A stretch of DNA of 35,756 bases from CAZGSN01 sp964371655 (GTDB lineage: Bacteria; Desulfobacterota; Binatia; HRBIN30), in the NCBI GenBank assembly GCA_964371655.1, contig CAYJOD010000070.1:1-35756 (forward strand), in the 5' to 3' direction. Positions 15,930 through 23,555 of this stretch are shown here, piece by piece (position 1 is the stretch's first letter; each line of letters opens with the position of its first letter). The notes under the pieces are model-generated. The model was not told where the DNA came from and ran no database searches. It saw only the letters and a program-made list of their open reading frames with translations. The position numbers and the translations under genes were made by a program.

Positions 15930-17321
15930 TCAGCTCGGATTCTGCGCCGGCTCCGCTGCCTTTGCACGCGGGAACATGGTCAGCTTCGGGGTGACGTGAT
16001 CCTTGAGCCAATGCGGATCCCACCATTCCACCGGATCGATGTGTGTGCCTCGCAACAGGATCGAGAAATGCAAATGGTCGCCACCGGCGAGACCGCTCTC
16101 ACCGGTCTGACCCAACGACTGCCCGGTCTTCACCTTGTCACCCTTCTGTACCACGATCGAGCTCATGTGCCCGTACAGAGACGAGATGCCGAGGCCGTGG
16201 TCGAGGATCACGGTGTTGCCGTAGATGCCGAGGTTGCCGGCGAAAACCACGACTCCGTTCTGCGCCGCTTCCACCGGGCTCAGACGCAACGACGCGAGAT
16301 CGTAGCCGAGATGGGTTTGATGATCGATGATCTCGCCACCGTAGGAATAGCTGCGACGGTCGGCAAACGAGCTCAGCGGCGCGGCGTTCGACTGGCGGTG
16401 AAATTGACCGTCCCACAACGCTTCGGGGCTCGATTGCTTGGTGGCCTCACGGATCTGCGCTTCGTTTTGCTGGCGCAGCGTTCCGTTGATGTAGAGATAG
16501 CCCTTCACCGGATCGGGTTGCGGCGGCAATCCGTTGGTCGCCACCAGCTCCGGAACCTTGCGCGCCAGAAAGGCGTCGTCGACGGACAAGGTGCGCTCGG
16601 CGAACTCGCGCGACTTGATTTTGCACGGCAGCGGAATCTCGCGGCGATTGCCCGCCGCATCCCGCGCCACCAGTAGCGGTCGCGCCTCGGCGTCGAGATC
16701 TTGCGGGACGGCAAAGAACACCAGAGCGATGCTCGCGTCGGCAAAGTAACCGAGGGTCGATGGAAAGGAGTACCTGCCCACTTCGATACTGCTGGCGACG
16801 GTGTCCGCAGACTGGCGAAACACGGCGACGTCGGCGCCGCCCAGGCGCAGGTTGTGTTGCGTGGTCAGCAGCTCGATGCGTGGCGGCGATAGATCGACCG
16901 TCACCGCCTTCGACAGCAGAATCGCCGGCTCCTGCGTCCACAGGTGCCAGGCGTGAGTGTCGCCGACGACCTCGAATACGGCTGGCCCTTCGGGAACCTG
17001 CAGCTGGATCAAATCGGGCTCGATGTGCAAGCTCTTGCTGGTGACCCCCGGCGTCAAGAACGCGGGCGCGGGATACGTCTCGCTCAGGAGCTCGAAGGTC
17101 TGCGCCGCTGCCCCCGCCGGCGTCACCTGCAGACGTACGACGATGGAGCGAAAGCCCGGGCCATCGCTATGGATGTCGATGTCGATGGGTGTGTTCCTTC
17201 CCAGGAACTCGATCGCCGAGACCGGCACGGCCTGCGGCGGCCGCCGCTCCCACCGCAACCACCACGCGACTCCGGCGCCGACGACTAGGAAGACGAGGAT
17301 TGCTGAAAAGACGGCCCGCAT
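15930..17321 (-). CDS. M23-family metallopeptidase (LytM-like, membrane-anchored)
   Basis: Predicted cell-wall endopeptidase or inactive regulator, 463 residues. One N-terminal TM or uncleaved signal helix (about 5-22) precedes a beta-rich periplasmic region (30-320). The C-terminal peptidase domain keeps the zinc set: His337 and Asp341 in HLGYDLA, His385 in LYGHMS and His416/His418 in GDHLHFSI, so it should be active. GNTVILDHG and GQTGESGLAGG are standard core motifs. It follows mltA on the same strand (169 bp gap), so a peptidase and a lytic transglycosylase are paired for peptidoglycan remodelling. Confidence 0.88.
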   Translation of the reverse strand: MRAVFSAILVFLVVGAGVAWWLRWERRPPQAVPVSAIEFLGRNTPIDIDIHSDGPGFRSIVVRLQVTPAGAAAQTFELLSETYPAPAFLTPGVTSKSLHIEPDLIQLQVPEGPAVFEVVGDTHAWHLWTQEPAILLSKAVTVDLSPPRIELLTTQHNLRLGGADVAVFRQSADTVASSIEVGRYSFPSTLGYFADASIALVFFAVPQDLDAEARPLLVARDAAGNRREIPLPCKIKSREFAERTLSVDDAFLARKVPELVATNGLPPQPDPVKGYLYINGTLRQQNEAQIREATKQSSPEALWDGQFHRQSNAAPLSSFADRRSYSYGGEIIDHQTHLGYDLASLRLSPVEAAQNGVVVFAGNLGIYGNTVILDHGLGISSLYGHMSSIVVQKGDKVKTGQSLGQTGESGLAGGDHLHFSILLRGTHIDPVEWWDPHWLKDHVTPKLTMFPRAKAAEPAQNPS

Positions 17322-17443
17322 CGCACCACTCCACCCGAAGAAACCATAGGGCGGTTCATAATCGCGTCGCCGGTGACGAAGTCAAGGTGACGGGGAGCAA
17401 CGGCGAGCTGCGCCTTGGCTGAGAGCTGGGCCCATCGGTCGTG

Positions 17444-17478
17444 AGGACGAAAGGGACAACAAGGACTACAAGGACTGC
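17444..17478. repeat. Solitary tandem-word arm (ACAAGGACT)
   Basis: AAAGGGACA, ACAAGGACT and ACAAGGACT form imperfect 9-bp words just downstream of the mltA stop. No complementary arm is seen nearby, so this would be half of a hairpin of the kind seen elsewhere in the window. Confidence 0.45.
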
Positions 17479-17489
17479 GCTTTGGACGA

Positions 17490-18674
17490 TCAGCGCGGGT
17501 CTCTGCTCGGTGACTCCCGCGGTAGCACTAGATAGAGCTCACCGGGATTGCGCATGTCTCCGGCGATGGCTTCCGCCGTGGTCCCGGTGCCCCAGAAGAC
17601 ATCGAATCGGCCCGGGCCGCTGATGGCGATACCGGAATCCTGAATCAAAGCGAAGCGCGCCGTCGACGCGCCCTCGGGGGCTTCGGGGCGTGGCGCGATC
17701 TTCATGAACACCAGAGCGCCGGGAGGATACACCGCAGCGTCGGCGGCGATCGACCGGCCCGCCGTAAGTGGCACGCCGAGGCTGCCGATGGGTCCGTTGG
17801 TGACGGTGCGGAAGAAGATGTAGCGCTCGTTGGTGCTCATGATCTCCGCCTGCTCCTCGGGATGAGCGCGCAGGTAGCGCTTCAGCGCTTGCATGGAGAG
17901 ATTCTCGCGCGTCAGCTGGCCGCGCTCGATCAGGACGCGGCCGATGCTCGTATACGAACGGCCGTTCGAGCTGCTGTAGCTGGCATGCATCTGCACCCCG
18001 TCGTCGAAACGCAGCACCGCCGAGCCTTGCACGTGCATGAAGAATGCTTCGACGGGATCCTCCAGCCAAGCGATCTCGTAGCCGCGTCGCTCCAGAGCTC
18101 CGGCGTCGATCTGCTGGCGCGAGTAGTACGGTATGAGGTGCCCGTCCTTCACCCGCCCTTGCACGATACGGTGCCCGCATTCGGGGCACCACTGGCTCAA
18201 GTCGATCTCGACCAGATCATCGGGTTCGCGGTAGAGCGGGTAGCGGAAGCGCCGGGTCTGAGTGCGACTGGCCGCGAGCTCGGGCTGGTAGTAGCCGGTC
18301 ACCAGCATGTCGTCCGGAGCCGCGACGCGGTAGACCGTCGCCAACGCGCAAACCCGGTTGGACCAATCGCCGTCGGCGGCATTCGTCTGCAAGATGCTGA
18401 GAAGATCGTAGAGGCTGCCCGCGCGTACCTGCCGATCCAACGCGGTCCAGGTGCGTTCGGAGGGAATTCGACTCAGATACTCCAGGCTACGGGCCACGGC
18501 ATTCTGCAGGCTCGGCGCCGAGCTGTCGTCGCCGATCAGGCTGCGACACTGGTCGGGGGTCAGCGCGACGAGATGGGGGCGATCGACTTCCGGCTCATGT
18601 CGTAGCGCGACCTGTCGCGTACACGCCCCCACGAGCACAGTCAGCGCGATGGCAAGAGTGCGCACCGATTTCAT
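17490..18674 (-). CDS. mltA: Membrane-bound lytic murein transglycosylase A
   Basis: Outer-membrane-anchored lytic transglycosylase that cleaves peptidoglycan to 1,6-anhydro-muropeptides. 394 residues, with a signal ending in the LVGAC lipobox (Cys18). Family motifs are TGYYQPEL (126-133), HVQGSAVLRF, SSNGRSYTSIGR and, near the end, QDSGIAISGPGRFDVFWG with Asp346 as the catalytic acid candidate. A CPECGH pair (Cys163, Cys166) interrupts the usual region; E. coli MltA, as I recall it, has no such knuckle, and only one CxxC is present. Its ATG overlaps the stop of the upstream aminotransferase gene (ATGA), so the two are translationally coupled. Confidence 0.9.
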   Translation of the reverse strand: MKSVRTLAIALTVLVGACTRQVALRHEPEVDRPHLVALTPDQCRSLIGDDSSAPSLQNAVARSLEYLSRIPSERTWTALDRQVRAGSLYDLLSILQTNAADGDWSNRVCALATVYRVAAPDDMLVTGYYQPELAASRTQTRRFRYPLYREPDDLVEIDLSQWCPECGHRIVQGRVKDGHLIPYYSRQQIDAGALERRGYEIAWLEDPVEAFFMHVQGSAVLRFDDGVQMHASYSSSNGRSYTSIGRVLIERGQLTRENLSMQALKRYLRAHPEEQAEIMSTNERYIFFRTVTNGPIGSLGVPLTAGRSIAADAAVYPPGALVFMKIAPRPEAPEGASTARFALIQDSGIAISGPGRFDVFWGTGTTAEAIAGDMRNPGELYLVLPRESPSRDPR

Positions 18675-19855
18675 ACGGCACGATCGAGAACGCGGGCGGC
18701 GGCGGCGACCGCGCTGCCGATGGCGAGCTTGTGGCCGCTACGGGCGAGCACCCGTTCGAGCACGCTCAATACCAGCAGGACGTTGGCGGCCGTGCTCGAC
18801 TCGCCCATCAAGCCGATGCGCCAGGTCTTGCCCTTGAGCGGTCCGAGCCCACCGCCGATCTCGATCTCGAACTCCTTGAGGAGGGTGCCGCGCACCTGCG
18901 CATCATCGATGCCGGCGGGAATGGTGACGCTGTTCAACGTCCACAGTTGGTGACCTTCCTGCGCGGCAAGCTCCAAGCCGATGGCCGCAAGCCCGGCCTT
19001 CAGCGCTTCATGATGGCGGCGGTGGCGCGCCCAGCGCGCTTCAAGACCTTCCTCCTCGATGAGACGCAGGGCTTCATACAAGGCGTAGTTCATCGAGATC
19101 GGCGCGGTATGGTGGTAGACGCGCTCCTCGCCCCAGTACTTTTCGATCATGGTCAGATCGAGGTACCAGCTCTGCACCTTGGTCCTGCGTTTGCGCAATG
19201 CATCGAGGGCGCGCGGACCGAACGTGATCGGCGCCAGCCCCGGAGGACAGCTCAGACATTTCTGCGTGCCGCTGTAGGAGGCGTCGATGTCCCAGGCATC
19301 GATCCTCACGGCATGGCCAGCGAGCGAGGTCACCGTATCGACGACCAGAAGAGCACCGGCGTCGTGGGTCAGCCGGCCGATGTCGTCGAGCGGTTGCAGA
19401 GCTCCGGTCGAGGTCTCGGCATGCACGACGGCCACGAGCTTCGGCCGCGTGCAACTCTTCAAGGCGCGCGCGACGTCGGCGGCATCGACGATGCGGCCCC
19501 ACGGGGCTTCGACCTTGATCAGCTTGGCGCCGCAGCGCTCGACAATGTCAGCCATGCGTGTGCCGAACACGCCGTTGATGCACACCACCGCTTCATCGCC
19601 GGGTTCGAGCAGATTGACGAGGCAGGCTTCCATGCCGGCGCTGCCGGTTCCGGAGATCGGCAGGGTCAGGGCATTCTCGGTTTGGAAGACGAAGCGCAGC
19701 AGCCGTTTCGTTTCCTCCATGATCTGCAAGAACGCCGGATCGAGATGACCCAAGAGTGGCGTGCTCATGGCGCGCAGAACGCGTGGGCTGACCATGCTCG
19801 GTCCAGGACCGAGCAGAAGTCGCGACGGGGGCTGCAAGGGTTCGCTGTTTGGCAT
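18671..19855 (-). CDS. Class V aminotransferase, serine/alanine-glyoxylate type
   Basis: PLP enzyme that should transfer an amino group from alanine or serine to glyoxylate, giving glycine. 394 residues, the usual length. PGPSMVSPRVLRAM at the N-terminus and GHLDP are typical. The motif HAETSTG lies at 145-151, the PLP-binding aspartate in VVDTVTS (171-177), and Lys199 in SGTQKCLSCPPGLAP is the Schiff-base lysine. Divergent transcription from glcDEF, which makes glyoxylate, strongly suggests a shared glycolate-to-glycine route. Alternative family members (phosphoserine aminotransferase, isopenicillin epimerase-like) fit less well. Its stop codon overlaps the mltA start. Confidence 0.88.
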   Translation of the reverse strand: MPNSEPLQPPSRLLLGPGPSMVSPRVLRAMSTPLLGHLDPAFLQIMEETKRLLRFVFQTENALTLPISGTGSAGMEACLVNLLEPGDEAVVCINGVFGTRMADIVERCGAKLIKVEAPWGRIVDAADVARALKSCTRPKLVAVVHAETSTGALQPLDDIGRLTHDAGALLVVDTVTSLAGHAVRIDAWDIDASYSGTQKCLSCPPGLAPITFGPRALDALRKRRTKVQSWYLDLTMIEKYWGEERVYHHTAPISMNYALYEALRLIEEEGLEARWARHRRHHEALKAGLAAIGLELAAQEGHQLWTLNSVTIPAGIDDAQVRGTLLKEFEIEIGGGLGPLKGKTWRIGLMGESSTAANVLLVLSVLERVLARSGHKLAIGSAVAAAARVLDRAV

Positions 19856-19972
19856 GATGGCCTATGCTATTAGCGAGCCGCGTTTCGGGTTGTCAAAGAT
19901 GGATGCGGCCAGAGAGCATGTCGCTTGTCGAGTGCGAGAGCTTGCTCCCGCTTTGGAGTTCGTTCTCTTGCC

Positions 19973-20148
19973 GGTGGTACAGGCTGGAAGCGGCTTTGCA
20001 CATAAATCCTTGCCCATGCCCATGCCCTTGCCGTTGCCCGTGCCCTTCCGGAAACACCGGCCAGAACGGGCAAGGGCAACGGCAAGGGCACGGGCAAGAA
20101 GGACGAAAGCGGAATCTATGTGCAAAGCCGCTGGAAGCCTATACCACC
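19973..20148. repeat. Very large hairpin between divergent aminotransferase and glcD genes
   Basis: Left arm starts GGTGGTACAGGCTGGAAGCG (19973) and continues CGGCTTTGCACATA (19991-20004). Right arm ends with TATGTGCAAAGCCGCTGGAA (from 20118) and ATACCACC (20141-20148). Between them the arms are six-base words ending GCC (CTTGCC, CATGCC, CATGCC, CTTGCC, GTTGCC, CGTGCC) facing GGCAAG/GGCACG words, around an 11-base loop near 20050-20060. The stem spans most of the divergent intergenic region and ends 20 bases before the glcD ATG. Confidence 0.85.
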
Positions 20149-20167
20149 AAGGCTTGGAGCGCAGAGG

Positions 20168-21598
20168 ATGATGATCTCCCCCCACGTGCTCGACGCCTTG
20201 CGCTCCATTGTCGGCGCTGACGGCACGATTACACAACCGAACGAGCTGCACGTGTACGAGTGTGACGGTTACACGCTGGAGAAGAGCGTGCCGCAGGTCG
20301 TGGTGTTGCCGCGGACGACGGAGCAGGTCGCGGCGATCCTTCGATTGTTGCAGCGCGACCACATCGCCTTCGTCCCGCGCGGTGCCGGAACTGGATTGAG
20401 CGGTGGCTGTCTGCCGCTCGACGCACCGGTGATGATCGGCACCAGCCGCATGAACCGCATCCTGGAGATCGACAGTGTCAATCAACGTGTCGTGGTTGAG
20501 GCCGGCGTCGTCAATCTGGCGGTGACCCGTGCGGTGGAAGGGCATGGTCTCTGTTACGCGCCCGATCCGTCGAGTCAGATGGCGTGCACGATCGGCGGTA
20601 ACGTTGCCGAGAACTCCGGCGGCCCGCACACGCTCAAGTACGGGGTGACGACGAATCACGTCCTCGGCATCGAGCTGGTGCTGGCGAGCGGCGAGGTGGT
20701 GGAGCTCGGCGGCGCGGTCGAGGACGTTCCCGGCTACGACCTGACCGGTCTCGTCGTCGGCAGCGAAGGAACCTTCGGCATCGTGACCAAGGCCACGCTG
20801 CGTCTGGTGCGCCAGCCGCAAGCGGTGCGCACGCTGCTGGCGGTGTTCGAATCGGTGGACGATGCGACCGAGAGCGTTTCGGGAATCATTCGTGCCGGCA
20901 TCATTCCGGCGGCGTTGGAGATGATGGATCAAATCATTATCGGCGCGGTCGAGGCGGCGTTTCATTTCGGTTTCCCCACCGACGCCGGTGCGGTGTTGCT
21001 GGTCGAGCTCGACGGTCTTGCCGCCGGCCTCGACGGCCACGCTCAGCGCATCGCCGAGATCTGTCGCGCCGCGCGCGCGCGTGAGATCCGCGTTGCCAAG
21101 GACGAGGCGGAGCGCGCCGCACTGTGGAGGAGTCGCAAGCGTGCCTTCGGTGCGGTGGGGCGCTTGGCTCCGAACTACTGCACGCAAGATGGAGTCGTGC
21201 CACGCACCAAGCTGCCCGACATCCTGCGTCGTATCCAGGAGATCGGTGGCAGATATCAGCTGCGCATTGGCAACGTCTTCCACGCCGGCGACGGCAACAT
21301 CCATCCGATCCTGCTGTTCGACGAGCGCGACCACGATGAAGTGCGCCGCGTCCTCGCCGCCGGCCGCGAGATCCTCGAAGCCTGCGTCGAGCTCGGCGGC
21401 AGCGTTACCGGGGAACACGGAGTCGGCGTCGAGAAGATCGAGCAGATGCCGCTGCTGTTCTCGCCCGACGACCTCATGCTGATGAGCGACCTGCGCCGCG
21501 TCTTCGATCCGGACCGGCGCTGCAACCCCGGCAAGATCTTCCCGACGCCGGGCGCGTGCGTCGAGACAACGCGCCCGCATCGTCAGGTGTCGTCATGA
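20168..21598 (+). CDS. glcD: Glycolate oxidase FAD-binding subunit GlcD
   Basis: Catalytic flavoprotein subunit of glycolate dehydrogenase, oxidising glycolate (or D-lactate) to glyoxylate. Starting at ATG 20168 (20171 equally possible, behind AGAGG) it has 476 residues. The PCMH-type FAD domain carries VPRGAGTGLSGGCLPLD (69-85), PDPSSQMACTIGGNVAENSG and GSEGTFGIVTKATL. The C-terminal FAD-oxidase domain carries NVFHAGDGNIHP and GEHGVGVEK, the substrate and flavin contacts. An upstream in-frame ATG at 20120 lies inside the hairpin arm and is rejected. It is first in glcD-glcE-(four-helix protein)-glcF. Confidence 0.93.
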   Translation: MMISPHVLDALRSIVGADGTITQPNELHVYECDGYTLEKSVPQVVVLPRTTEQVAAILRLLQRDHIAFVPRGAGTGLSGGCLPLDAPVMIGTSRMNRILEIDSVNQRVVVEAGVVNLAVTRAVEGHGLCYAPDPSSQMACTIGGNVAENSGGPHTLKYGVTTNHVLGIELVLASGEVVELGGAVEDVPGYDLTGLVVGSEGTFGIVTKATLRLVRQPQAVRTLLAVFESVDDATESVSGIIRAGIIPAALEMMDQIIIGAVEAAFHFGFPTDAGAVLLVELDGLAAGLDGHAQRIAEICRAARAREIRVAKDEAERAALWRSRKRAFGAVGRLAPNYCTQDGVVPRTKLPDILRRIQEIGGRYQLRIGNVFHAGDGNIHPILLFDERDHDEVRRVLAAGREILEACVELGGSVTGEHGVGVEKIEQMPLLFSPDDLMLMSDLRRVFDPDRRCNPGKIFPTPGACVETTRPHRQVSS

Positions 21599-21708
21599 GG
21601 ACGGTTGCCTCGCGATGGCACGGATTCCGAGGGGAATCTCATGCCCTACCGATGCGTAATGCCACCGTTCTGAATCCTGTTGGCACACGAGGCTTCTCCA
21701 CTTGGGTT

Positions 21709-21900
21709 TTCAAGGCCAGCTCCCCTCTCCCGCATTACTTGCGGGAGAGGGTTAGGGTGAGGGCACCGCGGCGCGGATGCGGGGAGCAAGCACAGAAAAG
21801 TTGGATCCCTCACCCCCTCCCTCTCCCGCAGGTAATGCGGGAGAGGGAGCGCATCCAAACACCGGCGCTGCTTCGGTTGCGGTCGAGGCCCGCGATGGAT
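21709..21900. repeat. CCCTCACCC/CTCTCCCGC hairpin element, full copy 1 (family B)
   Basis: Two sub-hairpins and one overall dyad: TCTCCCGCATTACTTGCGGG (about 21726-21745) followed by GAGAGGGTTAGGGTGAGGGC, a spacer with GGATGCGGGGAGCAAG, then TCCCTCACCCCCTCCCTCTC followed by GCAGGTAATGCGGGAGAGGG, and a tail CATCCAAACACCGGCGCTGC. The same order and tail recur at 26469-26682 and, as a half copy, at 24804-24905. It occupies the 324-bp gap between glcD and glcE, where I see no gene. Confidence 0.8.
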
Positions 21901-21922
21901 CACTGGGTCGATTCGTTGGTGC

Positions 21923-23128
21923 ATGATGCCGACTAACTCTGCCTCGGCGCCTACACAGTCACCGGCTTCCATCACCGAGCTCAGTGCTTGCCTGGCGTCG
22001 GCACACGCTGCCGGGCAGGCCATCGTCCCCATCGGCTGCGGCACGAAGTGGCACTTGGGGCGGCCACCGCTGCGTCGCGACGTTGTGGTGTCCACTCGCG
22101 GTTTACGTGGAATCGTCGCACACGAAGCCGCGGACATGACGGTCACCGTCGAGGCTGGGATCACCTTGTCCGAGCTGAACACCGCACTCGCCGCAGCCGG
22201 GCAGCATCTGCCGATTGATCCGCCGCTGCCGGAGACCACGACCATCGGCAGCATCATGGCGACCGATGCCTTCGGTCCATTGCGTCTCTCGCAAGGCAAG
22301 ATTCGCGATCTCTTGATTGGCATCACGGCGGTGTTGGCAAACGGCACGGTCATCAAGGGCGGCGGTCGTGTCGTCAAGAACGTCGCCGGCTACGATCTGA
22401 TGAAGCTGTTCACCGGTTCGTACGGAACCCTCGCCGTCCTTGCCGAAGCCACCTTCAAGCTGCGGCCGTTGCCGGAGGCCCAAGTCGACTTCATTGCGCA
22501 GCGATCGACGCTCGCAGCGGCCATCGAGCTCGGATCTCGGGTGCTCGATGGGTCGGTCACTCCCCTCTACGTGATTGGGTTGAACGCGGGCGCCGCCGCT
22601 CGACTGGGTTTCGATGCCGCCACCGTCATCGTCGGTTGCAGCGGATCGGTTGCCGAGATCGATGCGCAACGTCTCCGCCTAGCCGCGATGACAGATAGCC
22701 TTGAGTTGGTGGGCGGTGCCGCAACATCTCAATACATCGCGATGCGCGATCTACCGGCTACAGCCCTCGGTGTTGGTTGCTTGGGCGCGAAGCTGAGCGT
22801 GTTGGGATCGCGTCTGCCTGCACTTCTCACCGACATCGAAGCGTATGCCGAGGCACAAGGCAGGCCGCTCTCGGTCGTTGCTCATGTCGGCGTTGGTGCA
22901 GCGTTCCTTCGCACCCCGGCACCCAGCCCGGCACTGGCCGAGCACATCGTCGCAAGCACGCGCGCGGCAGGCGGCTGGGTGATGTTCGACGCGATTCCCG
23001 AAGCGCTGCGGAGCAGCATCGACCCGTGGCCGATGTTGCCCCCGGGCCTCGATCTCATGCGCGGCATCAAGCACAGGCTCGATCCGCAAAACCTGCTCAA
23101 CCCCGGACGTTTCGTCGGGGGGATCTGA
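21923..23128 (+). CDS. glcE: Glycolate oxidase FAD-binding subunit GlcE
   Basis: Second flavin-binding subunit of glycolate dehydrogenase, 401 residues. It carries the PCMH FAD domain in shortened form: IVPIGCGTKWHLG (35-47), a short loop in place of GlcD's PRGAGTG, then STRGLRGIVAHEA, LPETTTIGSIMATDAFGP and KNVAGYDLMKLFTGSYGTLA. The end (HRLDPQNLLNPGRF) is the standard family tail. ATG 21923 and 21926 are both possible, with no clear ribosome binding site, because a family B repeat separates it from glcD. The stop codon is followed directly by the left arm of the four-helix-gene hairpin. Confidence 0.9.
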   Translation: MMPTNSASAPTQSPASITELSACLASAHAAGQAIVPIGCGTKWHLGRPPLRRDVVVSTRGLRGIVAHEAADMTVTVEAGITLSELNTALAAAGQHLPIDPPLPETTTIGSIMATDAFGPLRLSQGKIRDLLIGITAVLANGTVIKGGGRVVKNVAGYDLMKLFTGSYGTLAVLAEATFKLRPLPEAQVDFIAQRSTLAAAIELGSRVLDGSVTPLYVIGLNAGAAARLGFDAATVIVGCSGSVAEIDAQRLRLAAMTDSLELVGGAATSQYIAMRDLPATALGVGCLGAKLSVLGSRLPALLTDIEAYAEAQGRPLSVVAHVGVGAAFLRTPAPSPALAEHIVASTRAAGGWVMFDAIPEALRSSIDPWPMLPPGLDLMRGIKHRLDPQNLLNPGRFVGGI

Positions 23129-23166
23129 GGGTTTTCAGTTTTCAGTGTTCAGTGTTCGGGTTCGGG
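23129..23166. repeat. Left arm of the hairpin bracketing the four-helix-bundle gene
   Basis: CAGTTTTCAGTGTTCAGT, then GTTCGGGTTCGGG: a tandem of 7-bp CAGTGTT-like words beginning one base after the glcE stop. An 18-base block is exactly complementary to the right arm at 23534-23551. It ends in GGGAGGGG, which serves as the ribosome binding site of the enclosed gene. Confidence 0.85.
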
Positions 23167-23175
23167 AGGGGAAGT

Positions 23176-23553
23176 ATGTATCGGTCGTTTGAAGAGTTGG
23201 AGGTTTGGAAGCGTGCGTGCGTGTTGGCTGTGCGGACGTATGAGATCTTGAAAGAGTGCCGCGAGTTTGGGCTGCGCGATCAGATGCAGCGAGCTGCCAT
23301 TTCGATTGCTTCCAACATCGCGGAGGGTGCTGAAAGAAGCCCCAAGGAGTTTGCACGGTTCCTCTCGATCGCAAGAGGATCCGCCGCCGAGCTGCGGACC
23401 CAGGCCTACGTGGCCTTCAGAATCGGGATCATCCCGGAGCAAGCGATGCACGAACTTGTCGACGAAACCAAGCAACTCGCCCCCATGCTATTCGCCCTAG
23501 CGAGATCGCTGAAACCAAGAATGGAACACCGAAAACTGAACACTGAAAACTGA
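23176..23553 (+). CDS. Four-helix-bundle protein, 23S rRNA intervening-sequence-protein (IVP/S23) family
   Basis: 125 residues of the S23/IVP four-helix-bundle family (TIGR02436-like), a fold also seen in the Avd accessory protein of diversity-generating retroelements. Function unknown; members are basic and nucleic-acid binding is suspected. Signature stretches are SFEELEVWKRA (4-14) and AAISIASNIAEGAERS (40-55), with further helices at about 56-85 and 89-113. GGGAGGGG upstream gives a strong ribosome binding site for ATG 23176. The last residues (about 115-125, MEHRKLNTEN) are encoded by the right hairpin arm. Its TGA overlaps the glcF ATG as TGATG. It interrupts an otherwise standard glcDEF operon, so it looks inserted. 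No rRNA gene is near. Confidence 0.92.
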   Translation: MYRSFEELEVWKRACVLAVRTYEILKECREFGLRDQMQRAAISIASNIAEGAERSPKEFARFLSIARGSAAELRTQAYVAFRIGIIPEQAMHELVDETKQLAPMLFALARSLKPRMEHRKLNTEN

Positions 23554-23555
23554 TG
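23519..23555. repeat. Right arm of the hairpin bracketing the four-helix-bundle gene
   Basis: GAATGGAACACCGAAAACTG then AACACTGAAAACTGATG. It is complementary to 23129-23166 and overlaps both the end of the four-helix gene and the first codon of glcF. The normal glcF ribosome binding site region is therefore replaced by repeat sequence. Confidence 0.85.

Noticed and set aside
19862..21580. 572-codon antisense ORF over glcD
   Set aside because: It is a shadow of glcD and also reads through the large hairpin at 19973-20148; no domain is visible.
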